From contig CAWAWR010000020.1 of assembly GCA_963785745.1 (NCBI GenBank), positions 1 to 64,000 of the forward strand: a stretch of DNA of 64,000 nt, in the 5' to 3' direction. This stretch comes from VAZQ01 sp963785745. GTDB lineage: Bacteria > Pseudomonadota > Alphaproteobacteria > Rhizobiales > Xanthobacteraceae. Each line of letters opens with the position of its first letter. Position 1 is the first letter of the stretch. A model generated the notes under the pieces. That model searched no databases. It saw nothing but the letters and a program-made list of their open reading frames with translations, and had not been told where the DNA came from. The translations under genes and the position numbers were made by a program. Shown here in pieces: positions 1 to 8,934 of the stretch.

Positions 1-10
1 AGGTCGTCGC

Positions 11-1286
11 TATTCCGCCAGCGCGGCGTAGGACAAGAAACCCGACGGTGGCGCCGGGCGCGACCGTCGTCACGTCTTCCGGCAATTCGATCAGCCCGTC
101 GGTTTCGGTCAGCGAGGTGATGACGCCGGCGCCGTCCTGCGCGTGCTTGAAGGCGTCGACCGTGCCGTCGGCATTGCGCACCAGCCGCACCCGCACATAT
201 TCGCGCCGGCCGCTGCGCTTCTTGTAGGGAAAGCCCGCGCGCACCGGCAGCGGAATGAGCGGCAGCACCTCGGCGCCGGCGAGCCGCAGCAGCAACGGCC
301 GCACCACGCGCGCAAAGGTCACGAACACCGCGACCGGATTGCCGGGCAGACCGACGAAGGCGGCGCCCTCGCCCGCGCGCGTCGCCCGCGATCACGCCCA
401 TCGCCACCGGCCGGCCGGGCTTGATGCCGACCCGCCAGAACACCAGCTTGCCGATGCTCTCGACCGCGCGCGGACGTGATCGGCCTCGCCGGTGGAGACG
501 CCGCCGGAGGTGAGCACGAGGTCGTGGTTGGCGGCGGCATCCGCGATGGCGCCGCGCGAGCCGCGCCTTGTCGTCGGGCAGGATGCCGAGGTCGGTGAAG
601 CTCGCGCCCATGCGCTCGATCAAGCCGGCGAGCAGGAAGCGGTTGGCGTCGAACAGCGCGGCCGGCGGCAGCGGCTGGCCGGGTTCGACGATCTCGTCGC
701 CGGTCGAGAACACCGCGATCCGCACGCGGCGGCGCACCGGCAATGTCGGTGAGCCCGACGGCGGCGGCGAGCGCGACATGCGTCGTGGTGAGCCGCCGGC
801 CGGCCGGCAGCATCACCGACTTCGCGCGCAGATCCTCGCCGGCGGCGCGGCTGTTGGCGCCGCGCTTCAGGCCCGGCGGCACGATCACCGTGTCGCCTTC
901 GACGCGGGTATCCTCCTGCATGAACACGGTATCGGCGCCGGCCGGCATCGGCGCGCCGGTGAAGATGCGGATCGCCTCGCCCGCGCCGAGCGCGCGGGTC
1001 GCGGCCTCCCCGCGGTGATGCGATCGACGACCTTGAGCCGGGTGTCGCCCGCGGCCGCAAGATCGGCATGGCGCACGGCAAATCCGTCCACCGCCGAATT
1101 GTCGAACGGCGGCAGATCGATCGGCGCAAGAACATCTTGCGCGACGACACGGCCGCGCGCGGCGGCGAGCGGCACGGTCTCGGTCTCCGTCACCGGCACG
1201 ACACGCTCCGCGATCAGCCGCTCCATCTCGGAAACCGGAAGCAGCGCGCCGCCAAACGCAAAGCAGTCGTCGGAGAGCTGCGCCAT
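11..1286 (-). CDS. moeA: Molybdopterin molybdenumtransferase MoeA (frame broken)
   Basis: MoeA inserts molybdate into adenylylated molybdopterin in the cytoplasm, the last step in making the cofactor FDH needs. The N-terminus (LPPFDNSAVDGFAVR) has the typical MoeA DNSAVDGFA signature, and further in come GAPMPAGADTVFMQED-like and FSTGDE-like segments. No single frame spans the gene: at least three shifts are needed. One lies at the C run 1008-1011, where one extra base would restore an ITAGEAATRALG-like continuation. The C-terminus appears to end ...LAE-stop at about 11-13. The start ATG overlaps the mobB stop by ATGA, so the two are co-translated. About 420 residues, the usual family length. 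The breaks are probably sequence errors because the remainder is well conserved. Confidence 0.85.
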
Positions 1287-1814
1287 CACGCGGCTCCTTG
1301 CGGCGCCAGCACGTCCGCCAGCGGCGCCAATTCGACGGTGACGATGTCCGCGATCTTCTCGATGTCGTCGAGCGAGACCACCGGCAGCTCGACCTTGGGC
1401 AACGGCACGTCGGAGGCGACCGCGACGATGCAATCGTCGTCCGGATGCAGCAGCGGTTTGCCCACGACCGCGCGATGCACTTCGAGCTTCGGGATCGGCG
1501 CCGCCTTGTAGCCCTCGACGATCACCAGATCGACCGGCGACATCCGCGCCAGCAGGTCGTGCAGCGTCGGCTCCGCCGCGCCGCGCAGCTCATGCACGAG
1601 GGCAAAGCGCGCTGGACGAGCCGATCAGCACCTCGGTCGCGCCCGCCATGCGGTGGCTGTGCAAGTCCTTGCCGGGCTGGTCGACGTCGAAGCCGTGGTG
1701 GGCGTGCTTGAGGGTCGACACGGTCAATCCCCGCGCCACGAGGCACGGGATCAGCCTGGTCAGCAGTGTCGTCTTGCCGGAACCGCTCCAGCCGGCGAGG
1801 CCGATAACGCGCAT
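1286..1814 (-). CDS. mobB: Molybdopterin-guanine dinucleotide biosynthesis protein MobB (frame broken)
   Basis: MobB is a small GTP-binding protein that assists MobA in attaching GMP to molybdopterin, giving the MGD cofactor used by formate dehydrogenase. The N-terminus reads MRVIGLAGWSGSGKTTLLTR, with a P-loop GWSGSGKTT at about residues 8-16, followed by STLKHAHHGFDVDQPGKD. The second half (DLVIVEGYKAAPIPKLEVHR) carries the MobB VEGYK motif but lies in another frame. The break is near 1600-1620 and needs one net frame change. It lies just downstream of fdhC and overlaps moeA by 4 nt. Confidence 0.88.
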
Positions 1815-1828
1815 GCGGCCAATATAGC

Positions 1829-1859
1829 AGAAGCGCCCGGTGATGATCCGGGCGCTTCT
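1829..1859 (-). terminator. Strong hairpin between fdhC and mobB
   Basis: A perfect 12-bp stem (agaagcgcccgg / ccgggcgcttct) with a 7-nt loop lies between the fdhC stop and the mobB start. On the minus strand no long T run follows, so it is better read as a partial terminator or mRNA-stabilising hairpin at the operon's internal boundary than as a full stop. Confidence 0.55.
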
Positions 1860-1883
1860 TGGTCGAGTTCAAAGCAGGGTGAA

Positions 1884-2912
1884 CTATTCCGCCGGCTGCA
1901 TCCGGCCGGGCGTCGGCGCTGCGACGTGGCCCTTGGCCTTCTCTTCCTCGAGCCAGAGGCTGTGGTGCTGCTTGGCCCAGTTCTCGTCCACGGTGCCGGT
2001 CGCCCATCGCCTCGAAGGCGCCTTCCATGCCGATGGTGCCGATGTAGATGTGAGCCGAGCATGGCGGCGACGAACAGCACGCCGACGATGCCGTGGATGA
2101 CCTGCGCGGTCTGCATGCCCGACGATGCTGGTGCCCCAGAACGGGAACATCAGCAGATAGCCGGTGATCGCCACCGCGCCGCCGCCGAGCACGACGATCC
2201 AGTAGATCAACTTCTGACCCGGCGTTGAAGCGACTGGCCGGCGGATGCTCGTCGCCGACGATGCCGCCGCCCTCCTTGAGCCACTCGACGTCGGCTGCGG
2301 TTCGGGAAATTGCCGGCGATCCACATCAGGAAGATCAGCACGACGCCGATCGTGAACGGGAAGCTCAGATAGTTGTGGGCGTATTTCGCCCATTGCGACC
2401 AGCCGGTGAACGCTTCCGGACCGATCAGTGGCAGCAGCAGGTCCTTGCCGAAGGTGATGTTGAGGCCCGAGAGCGCGAGCACGATGAAGCAGACCGCCGT
2501 CATCCAATGCACGAAGCGCTCGAACGCGTTGAAGCGCAGGAGCGTGCGGCCGGAGCGTCCGGCCTCGATCCGCACCATGCCGCGGATCAGATAGAACAGC
2601 AACAGCACGCGCGAGCATGCCGATGATGGCGATGGCGCCGATCCACGGCAGCGTCACCTGCTGAAGCGGCGCCAGTCGCGGCCGGCCGGCTGCTCGATGC
2701 GTGCAGGCCTTCTGGTCGGGCAGCGTGCAGCGGCCGCTGATCCGGTTCATCTCCTTGAACAACTGCTCTTCCCGCACCGAGCTCGCCGTCGGATTCACGG
2801 AGCCGTCGGGATTCTTGGATTGCTGTGCGCTGGCGGGAATCGCCATCACGACCGCCGCCAGCAGCACCAGCACGCCCACGGCGATGCGGATGCGCGTGAA
2901 GAATGCCGTCAT
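1884..2912 (-). CDS. fdhC: Formate dehydrogenase gamma subunit, cytochrome b556 (frame broken)
   Basis: This is the membrane cytochrome b subunit that takes electrons from the FdhB iron-sulfur chain and passes them to quinone. It starts MTAFFTRIRIAVGVLVLLAA, a signal-like hydrophobic segment, then a periplasmic stretch before the four-helix core. Recognisable core pieces are RFNAFERFVHWMTAVCF with the heme-ligand His, LSGLNITFGKDLLLPLIG, YAHNYLSFPFTIGVVLIF and GQKLIYWIVVLGGGAVAITG. The last part ends ENWAKQHHSLWLEEEKAKG. These pieces sit in different frames, so about four or five single-base shifts lie between 1990 and 2690. The reconstructed length of about 342 residues is normal for the alphaproteobacterial form with its N-terminal extension. 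It lies 44 nt downstream of fdhB. Confidence 0.88.
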   Translation of the reverse strand: MTAFFTRIRIAVGVLVLLAAVVMAIPASAQQSKNPDGSVNPTASSVREEQLFKEMNRISGRCTLPDQKACTHRAAGRPRLAPLQQVTLPWIGAIAIIGMLARAVAVLSDPRHGADRGRTLRPHAPALQRVRALRALDDGGLLHRARALGPQHHLRQGPAAATDRSGSVHRLVAMGEIRPQLSELPVHDRRRADLPDVDRRQFPEPQPTSSGSRRAAASSATSIRRPVASTPGQKLIYWIVVLGGGAVAITGYLLMFPFWGTSIVGHADRAGHPRHRRRAVRRRHARLTSTSAPSAWKAPSRRWATGTVDENWAKQHHSLWLEEEKAKGHVAAPTPGRMQPAE

Positions 2913-2956
2913 GCTTGTTCTCCCTGTCTCTTGACGCTGTCGCCCGCCGTCTTGCT

Positions 2957-3553
2957 CTAGGTCGCGATCGTCTCGCGATAGGCGGTCCGCCATCCCCAGG
3001 CGCCGGAGCCGTAGCCGCGCTTGACCACGCGCTCGCGGTAGATCTGGGCGATGATCTCGCCGTCGCCGGCGAGCAGCGATTTCGTCGAGCACATCTCGGC
3101 GCACAGCGGGAGCTTGCCTTCCGCGAGCCGGTTGGTGCCGTACTTCACGAATTCGGCCTGCGTGTTGTCCGCCTCCGGGCCGCCGGCGCAGTAGGTGCAC
3201 TTGTCCATCTTGCCGCGCGATCCGAAGTTGCCCACCCGCGGATATTGCGGCGCGCCGAACGGGCACGCGTAGAAGCAATAGCCGCAGCCGATGCAGAGGT
3301 CCTTGGAGTGCAGGACCACCGCGTCCGCCGTGGTGTAGAAGCAGTTCACAGGACACACCGCGGCGCAGGGCGCGTCGGTGCAATGCATGCAAGCCATGGA
3401 GACCGAGCGTTCGCCGGGCCGACCGTCATTGATGGTGATGACGCGACGCCGGTTGATGCCCCAGGGCACCTCGTGCTCGTTCTTGCAGGCGGTGACGCAG
3501 GCGTTGCACTCGATGCAGCGGTCCGCGTCGCAGAGGAATTTCATGCGAGCCAT
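2957..3553 (-). CDS. fdhB: Formate dehydrogenase beta subunit, 4 x [4Fe-4S] protein
   Basis: This electron-transfer subunit bridges FdhA and the cytochrome b. At 198 residues it has four cysteine clusters: CIECNACVTAC near residue 13, CMHCTDAPCAAVC, CIGCGYCFYAC, and CTYC...CAEMC. This is the DMSO-reductase-family ferredoxin pattern. It is shorter than enteric FdoH/FdnH (about 290-300 residues) and has no C-terminal transmembrane helix, so membrane attachment must come through FdhC. The frame is intact, and it lies 14 nt after fdhA. Confidence 0.95.
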   Translation of the reverse strand: MARMKFLCDADRCIECNACVTACKNEHEVPWGINRRRVITINDGRPGERSVSMACMHCTDAPCAAVCPVNCFYTTADAVVLHSKDLCIGCGYCFYACPFGAPQYPRVGNFGSRGKMDKCTYCAGGPEADNTQAEFVKYGTNRLAEGKLPLCAEMCSTKSLLAGDGEIIAQIYRERVVKRGYGSGAWGWRTAYRETIAT

Positions 3554-3567
3554 GGTCTATTCCTCCC

Positions 3568-6528
3568 CTAAGCTGCTCTGACTTGGCAGAGCATGGCTTT
3601 CGGCTCCTGCATTCCGGTGACCGGATCGTAGCCGTAGCCTGTGATGATGTTGACGCTCTCTCCGAGCACGATCGGATCGGCGCCCGACGGATACTTGCTG
3701 CGCTGGTCGACATTCATGAACCAGCCGGCGAAGTGGAACGGACACCAGGTCACGCCCCTGCCGACGCGTTCGGTCACCAGCGCCTTCATGCGGCACGCTC
3801 TGCCGGCGGGCATCTCCGGACCGGTGACGAGGACGAACTGGCCGTCCTTGACGCCGCGCTCGGCCGCGTCCGCAGGATTGATCTCGATGAACATGTCCTG
3901 CTGCAGCTCGGCGAGCCACTTGTTGGACCGCGTTTCTTCGCCGCCGCCTTCGTACTCGACCAGGCGGCCGGAGGTGTTGATAAGGGGGAATTGCTTGGCG
4001 ATCCCCTTGTCCACCGCCGCCTTCTGGACATCGAAGCCGAGATTGGGAACGCGGAACTGAACCGCGTTCGGCAAGGTCGGATACTTCGCAACCAGCTCGG
4101 GCCGCGGCGTGTAGATCGGCTCGCGGTGCACCGGGACCGGATCGGGCAGGTTCCACGCGTTCGCGCGGGCCTTGCCGTTGCCATAGTGGATGCAGCCGTG
4201 CGCCATGGCGACGCGCTGGATGCCGCCGGAGAGATCGATCGCCCAGGACACGCCGTCGGGATTGTTGCCGCCGATGCGCTCGATGGTCGTCCGCTCGGTT
4301 TCGGTGAGGTCCTTGTCCCAGCCGAGCTTCTTGAGCACGCCATAGGTGAACTCAGGATAGCCGTCCTTGATCTCGGAGCCTTGCGAGAACGATCCGTTCG
4401 ACAGCAGGCTGACCTTGCGGACGGTGCCGTCCGGCAGCTTCTCTTCACGCTCGACGCCGAAGCGGGCGCGGAACGTGCCGCCGCCGTCCATGACGTGGAG
4501 GTTGGTGTTGTAGAGCTGGTGGGTGCCGGGATGCCGCAGCTCCGGCGTGCCCCAGCACGGCCACGGCAGGCCGTAGTAGTCACCGCCAATTTCGGGAATG
4601 TCCTTCGGCGCGCGCAGCGAGACCAGGTCGAACTTGTCCTGGTTCTTCATGTGCGCCTTCAGGCGTTCCGGCGATTGGCCGCAGTAGCCCGTCGACCAGC
4701 CGCCGCGGTTGATCTCGCGCAGGATGTCCTCGGCCACCGGCTCGTTGCCGTTGACCTTGATGTTCTTGAACATCTGCTCGGCAAAACCGAGCCGCTTGGC
4801 GAGGAGATACATCGCCTCGTAGTCGTTCTTCGATTCGAAGATCGGCTTGACGATCTGCTCGCCCCACTGGAGCGAGCGGTTCGACGCGGTGCGCGAGCCG
4901 TCGCATTCGAACTGGGTGCAGATCGGCAGCAGGTAGGTGTTCTCCTTGCGCTCGCCGAGCACCGCCCAGGTGGTCGGATGCGGATCGGCGACCACCAGCA
5001 GATCGAGCGCCGCGATGCCCTCCGCTGCCTTCGGCATGCGCGTGACGGTGTTGCCGCCATGGCCGAAGACGATCATGGCCTTGATGTTGTCCTGCTGCTG
5101 AACCTGCTCCTTCGGCAGCATGGTGGCGTCGAACCAGCGCGTCGACGGAATGCCGACCGCCTCCATCATCTTGACCGGCTTGCCGGAGATATTGGTCGTG
5201 GCGAAGCGCCCGGCCAGCCAGTTGTAGTCGGTCTCCCAGACCCGGCTCCAATGCCGCCATGCGCCTTCGGCGAGGCCGTAGTAGAGCGGCAGCGACGTGA
5301 TATCGAGGCCGAGATCGGTGGCGCCCTGCACGTTGCAGTGGCCGCGGAAGATGTTGGCGCCGTTGCCGAAGCCGCCGACGTTGCCGGTCGCAAGCAGCGC
5401 GATGCAGAACGCGCGGACGTTGGCGGTGCCGACCGTGTGCTGGGTCGCGCCCATGCACCAGATCAGCGTCGCAGGCTTCTCGGTCGCGAACATCTTGGCG
5501 ACGCGCTCGAGCTGCGCGCCGGGCACGCCGGAGACGCGCTCGACTTCATCCGGCGTCCACTTCTCGACTTCCTTGCGGATGTCTTCCATGCCGTAGACGC
5601 GCTGTTCGATGAACTGCTTGTCCTCCCAGCCGTTCTTGAAGATGTGCCAGAGCATGCCCCAGATCACCGGGATGTCGGTGCCGGAGCGGATGCGGACATA
5701 TTCCGTGGCGTGGGCGGCGGTGCGCGTGAGCCGCGGCTCGATCACGATGTAGTTCGCGCGGTTGAGCTCCTTGCCCTCGAGCAGATGCTGCAGCGACACC
5801 GGATGCGCCTCGGCCGGGTTGCCGCCCATGATGATCATGGTCTTGGTATTGCGGATGTCGTTGTAGCTGTTGGTCATCGCGCCGTAGCCCCAGGTATTGG
5901 CCACGCCGGCGACGGTCGTCGAATGGCAGATGCGCGCCTGATGGTCGACGTTGTTGGTGCCCCAATACGCCGCGAACTTGCGCATCAGATAGGAGCCTTC
6001 GTTGGAGAATTTCGCGGAGCCGAGCCAGTAGACCGAATCCGGTCCGGACTTCTCGCGGATCGCGAGCATCTTGGCGCCGATCTCGTCGATGGCGGTTTCC
6101 CAGGACAGCTTGGTCCACTGACCGTTGACCAGCTTCATCGGATATTTCAGGCGGCGGTCGCCGTGCACCAGTTCGCGCACCGACGCGCCTTTGGCGCAGT
6201 GCGAGCCGCGATTGAGCGGCGATTCCCAGCCGGGCTCCTGACCGATCCACACGCCTTCCGACACTTCGGCGACGACCGTGCAGCCGACCGAGCAATGCGT
6301 GCAGATGTTCTTGCGGACGGTGACGGTGGCGCCGGGCTTGGCCGGCGGGCCCGCTTGCGCCCTGCGGACGCTGGCCAGCGGCAGCGTTCCGATCGCGGCA
6401 AGGCCACCGGCGACCAGGCCGGAGCGGCGCAGGAACGACCGGCGATCGAGGCCGGCGTCGGATTGGCCCGGCAGCGCTTGCGCAAGCGCACCGCGGCGGG
6501 CCTGACGTTCCGTTCGCTTGATCAGCAT
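3568..6528 (-). CDS. fdhA: Formate dehydrogenase alpha (catalytic) subunit, Cys type, Tat-exported
   Basis: This is the Mo/W-bis-MGD subunit that oxidises formate to CO2. The ATG at 6528 gives 986 residues. A twin-arginine signal (DRRSFLRRSG, residues 28-37) with a hydrophobic stretch to about residue 60 predicts folded export to the periplasm. C76, C79, C83 and C111 fit the N-terminal [4Fe-4S] site. Cys201 in QARICHSTT sits where enteric enzymes have selenocysteine, so no SECIS element is needed. The molybdopterin dinucleotide-binding C-terminal domain includes GRLVEYEGGGEETRSNKW. One uninterrupted frame, unlike several neighbours. A longer upstream extension of the frame overlaps the small Tat gene and is not the start. 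Confidence 0.96.
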   Translation of the reverse strand: MLIKRTERQARRGALAQALPGQSDAGLDRRSFLRRSGLVAGGLAAIGTLPLASVRRAQAGPPAKPGATVTVRKNICTHCSVGCTVVAEVSEGVWIGQEPGWESPLNRGSHCAKGASVRELVHGDRRLKYPMKLVNGQWTKLSWETAIDEIGAKMLAIREKSGPDSVYWLGSAKFSNEGSYLMRKFAAYWGTNNVDHQARICHSTTVAGVANTWGYGAMTNSYNDIRNTKTMIIMGGNPAEAHPVSLQHLLEGKELNRANYIVIEPRLTRTAAHATEYVRIRSGTDIPVIWGMLWHIFKNGWEDKQFIEQRVYGMEDIRKEVEKWTPDEVERVSGVPGAQLERVAKMFATEKPATLIWCMGATQHTVGTANVRAFCIALLATGNVGGFGNGANIFRGHCNVQGATDLGLDITSLPLYYGLAEGAWRHWSRVWETDYNWLAGRFATTNISGKPVKMMEAVGIPSTRWFDATMLPKEQVQQQDNIKAMIVFGHGGNTVTRMPKAAEGIAALDLLVVADPHPTTWAVLGERKENTYLLPICTQFECDGSRTASNRSLQWGEQIVKPIFESKNDYEAMYLLAKRLGFAEQMFKNIKVNGNEPVAEDILREINRGGWSTGYCGQSPERLKAHMKNQDKFDLVSLRAPKDIPEIGGDYYGLPWPCWGTPELRHPGTHQLYNTNLHVMDGGGTFRARFGVEREEKLPDGTVRKVSLLSNGSFSQGSEIKDGYPEFTYGVLKKLGWDKDLTETERTTIERIGGNNPDGVSWAIDLSGGIQRVAMAHGCIHYGNGKARANAWNLPDPVPVHREPIYTPRPELVAKYPTLPNAVQFRVPNLGFDVQKAAVDKGIAKQFPLINTSGRLVEYEGGGEETRSNKWLAELQQDMFIEINPADAAERGVKDGQFVLVTGPEMPAGRACRMKALVTERVGRGVTWCPFHFAGWFMNVDQRSKYPSGADPIVLGESVNIITGYGYDPVTGMQEPKAMLCQVRAA

Positions 6529-6541
6529 GACTGCTTCTCCC

Positions 6542-6754
6542 TCACTTCGTGGGATAGCGGTTGACGCGATAGAAGGTCTGCACCTGCGCCGAATTCGGCT
6601 GGTAGCGCGCCTTCCGCTTCTCGTCGTTGTTTTCGGTGTCGGCGGCGGCCGGACCGACGAACGGCGCACTTGCCGCCGCTGCTGCGGTACCCACGCCAAG
6701 CGTGCGAAGGAACTCACGCCGGCCGAGTCCACTTCCTTTGCGTTCTCGCTTCAT
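6542..6754 (-). CDS. Small formate-dehydrogenase-region Tat-signal protein
   Basis: A 70-residue protein with a clear twin-arginine leader (GLGRREFLRTLGVGTAAAAA) and a short charged mature part of about 30 residues ending FYRVNRYPTK. It belongs to the small family typically encoded just upstream of fdhA in proteobacteria. Its job is not established. It may be a structural subunit or a Tat-route partner of the complex. It lies 13 nt before fdhA, so it should be co-transcribed with it. Confidence 0.9.
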   Translation of the reverse strand: MKRERKGSGLGRREFLRTLGVGTAAAAASAPFVGPAAADTENNDEKRKARYQPNSAQVQTFYRVNRYPTK

Positions 6755-6789
6755 CGCCGTACCCTCCTTGGTCCCGCCTTGCCTGCCGC

Positions 6790-7569
6790 TTATGACGGCA
6801 GTGCGAAAGCCTCAGTCTCTATTTCCACGAACAGGCGTCCGAGCGTCCCGACATGGCGGTAGAACTCGGCCGCCTCTGCTTGCTCCAGATCGGCGAAGAA
6901 CCGTCCGATCCAGGGAGAAAGGTGCTTTCCGAACAGATCGCGATCGGCGCCGGCCTCGGCGGGCAGCCGTCCATTGATCAGCCCGGCCATGATCTCGCAC
7001 AGGATCGCCGCGTGATCTTCCGGATCGGATTCACCGTCGGCGCGCTCGATGCCGAGCCGCGAGAGCTGCTCGCGCAGCCGCGCCAGCGGGCGCTCGTACA
7101 GGAACCCGGATTGATAATACGAACCGTAGGGCAACAGTTCCCCACGCCCGAGCCCGATGAAGAGATCGAAGTACTCGCGCTCGACGCGCTCGGCCGTGGT
7201 GCGGCTTGCGGCTTCCGCGAGCGCCGCATGGGCCACGCCCAGCGGCGACGCATCGCCGCGCAGCGTCGCCAAGCGATCGAGCAGCGCCTGGTCGGGCGCG
7301 CGCGACAGCAGCGCGGCCAGCAGCGTGTATTCCTGCGCGCGCGCGGCATCGACCTCGTCGAGGTCTCCACCATTCGGCTGACGTTCGCTGTAGAGATCGG
7401 GGCGCAGCACACTGCGATCGATGCCGGTCGCCGCCTCAACCGCGAGCACGCGCTCCGCGGGAATGCGGCCCCAGTTCGAAACCGACGGCTGTGAGATGCC
7501 AATTTTTCGGGCAAGCGCGCCGACGCCGCCGGCAACACGAATTGCTTCGTCGAGGCCCGTATCTCGCAT
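6790..7569 (-). CDS. Fusion of a Cro/YdaS-type HTH with a TorD-family Fdh chaperone
   Basis: 259 residues. Residues 1-55 or so (MRDTGLDEAIRVAGGVGALA...ISQPSVSNWGRIPAERVLAV) form a YdaS/Cro-like helix-turn-helix. From about residue 75 the protein matches the TorD/DmsD redox-enzyme chaperone fold, with an all-helical body and the EYFDLFIGLGRGELLPYGSYY motif of that family. TorD proteins bind the Tat signal and apo-form of molybdoenzymes until cofactor is inserted. Its place just before the Tat protein and fdhA makes FdhA the likely client. The HTH suggests that it also binds DNA, perhaps as autoregulation, but that is inference. The frame is intact and the start is ATG at 7569. Confidence 0.88.
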   Translation of the reverse strand: MRDTGLDEAIRVAGGVGALARKIGISQPSVSNWGRIPAERVLAVEAATGIDRSVLRPDLYSERQPNGGDLDEVDAARAQEYTLLAALLSRAPDQALLDRLATLRGDASPLGVAHAALAEAASRTTAERVEREYFDLFIGLGRGELLPYGSYYQSGFLYERPLARLREQLSRLGIERADGESDPEDHAAILCEIMAGLINGRLPAEAGADRDLFGKHLSPWIGRFFADLEQAEAAEFYRHVGTLGRLFVEIETEAFALPS

Positions 7570-7660
7570 GGAAATTAATCTGCTTGTTATTCCTTATTCC
7601 AATTCCAGTGTCCCTCTGTGCTGATCGCGGGTCAATAGCTTCGGACTATGGCCAATAGTA

Positions 7661-8422
7661 TTACTTGGGCAAAGCGCGGCCGTGGCCACGCCTTGCAAGT
7701 GTCTGCAAATTCTCGGGCTGTGAATGCTGTTGTTGCGATGCAGCATAAACTTTGTTGCGCTGCTCGGTTTCTTCGGCGGCCATCACTTCATCTTGATCGG
7801 GCCCTGGCTGATCTGTGCCGGCACCTAAGTCCGGTGCCGCCGCCGACTCCTTGGAACCAGGCGGCGCGTTTATTTCCTCAATTGCGGCCACGGGTTGCGC
7901 CGGCGAGAGATCCGGCGTCGCGGCGGTATCCGGCTCCCTGGCAGCCGCCGATCCGCTCGCCTCGGGCTCCGCTTGCCAGGCGCTGACGATCCGGACCACC
8001 TCCCGGCGCAGTTCGTCCGTCATCTCCAACGGGCCGAAACCCGGGATCGCGCCGGGGGTATGGAAGTCGAAGTCGTAGTCGGCGAGCCCGACGAAATCGC
8101 GAACCTTGGGATCGGCGACCCATGCGCGACGAAGCGCCGCAAGCCTGATGTCGGCCGGCACACCGGGCGCGAGGAAGGCGCGGATGTCGGTCTCCGCCGT
8201 GATCGATTCAAGCGACGGCAGCTTCGAGAGATCGAAAACCGGTTCCGTTGCGTTGGTTTCCGCCGCTTGCGGCGGCAGCGGCGCGGGGTCCGCCGCGCGC
8301 TCGGTGGGCAACGCGTCGGGAGCTCCCTGCTCGCGTTCGTCGCGCGGCGGTGCAGCGGATTCGGCCGCGACCTGGCGCTTGCGGCGCGACCAGCGCGCCA
8401 GGAAATTGTCGGGATCGTTCAT
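7661..8422 (-). CDS. DUF3306 family protein
   Basis: 253 residues. It starts MNDPDNFLARWSRRKRQV, the characteristic DUF3306 opening. A conserved core follows (FDLSKLPSLESI, then DIRAFLAPGVPADIRLAALR and GLADYDFDF). The last 90 residues are low-complexity, rich in Pro, Glu and Ala. Cytoplasmic, with no signal or membrane helix. The function is unknown, but the family is encoded beside formate dehydrogenases in many proteobacteria. The start overlaps the DUF3305 stop by ATGA. A 91-nt gap to the torD-like gene could hold a secondary promoter. Confidence 0.88.
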   Translation of the reverse strand: MNDPDNFLARWSRRKRQVAAESAAPPRDEREQGAPDALPTERAADPAPLPPQAAETNATEPVFDLSKLPSLESITAETDIRAFLAPGVPADIRLAALRRAWVADPKVRDFVGLADYDFDFHTPGAIPGFGPLEMTDELRREVVRIVSAWQAEPEASGSAAAREPDTAATPDLSPAQPVAAIEEINAPPGSKESAAAPDLGAGTDQPGPDQDEVMAAEETEQRNKVYAASQQQHSQPENLQTLARRGHGRALPK

Positions 8423-8934
8423 CGTGTCCGATCCTTCGGCAACGGGCCGCGCCGCGCGAGCGCTTCCGGGTCGGCGCGGTCGCGCTTGCGTTTCACGAAC
8501 GGTTGCTCGACGTGATGCTCGGCGACGAACGCCTCGACCACCGCGCGCACCGCTTCCGGCATCGGCACCGCCTCGACCAGGTGGTCGCCGTTCTGGGTGA
8601 AGGCTTCGCCTTCGGAGGGATCGGCGGTTACCGCAATGAGGTCGAAGGGCGGCTCGACGCCGGTGGGACGCAACGCCACCCACAGCGCCGGCGATCCGGA
8701 TGCGAGATTGTCGCGATAGTGCGCCGTGTCGGTGCGGTAGAGCGCGACATCCGCAGTCCCGGCATAGAACGTCGCGACGTCGCCTTCGGTCGACAACGGC
8801 GTCCACGGCGCAGCCACCGGCGCACCCGGCAGCGCGGTCACCGGCCGCCAGGTGAAGTCGATCCAGGGGCTTGCCGCCTTGCGGCGTTCCACCACGACGC
8901 CAACGGAGATTTGCGCGAGAGGCGCGGCGCTCAC
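8419..8934 (-). CDS. DUF3305 family protein
   Basis: 171 residues, soluble. The family pattern is visible in QISVGVVVERRKAASPWIDF, GDVATFYAGTADVALYRTDT and NLASGSPALWVALRP. The C-terminus is basic (VKRKRDRADPEALARRGPLP). The DUF3305-DUF3306 pair, overlapping by ATGA, is a recurrent companion of formate dehydrogenase genes; its biochemical role is not known. It also overlaps the upstream DUF6352 gene by 4 nt, implying coupled translation and fixed stoichiometry. Confidence 0.87.
   Translation of the reverse strand: MSAAPLAQISVGVVVERRKAASPWIDFTWRPVTALPGAPVAAPWTPLSTEGDVATFYAGTADVALYRTDTAHYRDNLASGSPALWVALRPTGVEPPFDLIAVTADPSEGEAFTQNGDHLVEAVPMPEAVRAVVEAFVAEHHVEQPFVKRKRDRADPEALARRGPLPKDRTR

Noticed and set aside
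3583..6564. 993-codon open frame on the plus strand
   Set aside because: It is exactly antisense to fdhA; codon structure and protein families support only the minus-strand gene. High GC makes such long shadows common.
6529..6732. N-terminal extension of FdhA to 6732
   Set aside because: It would place the Tat signal about 95 residues inside the protein and overlap the small Tat gene; ATG 6528 fits the family.
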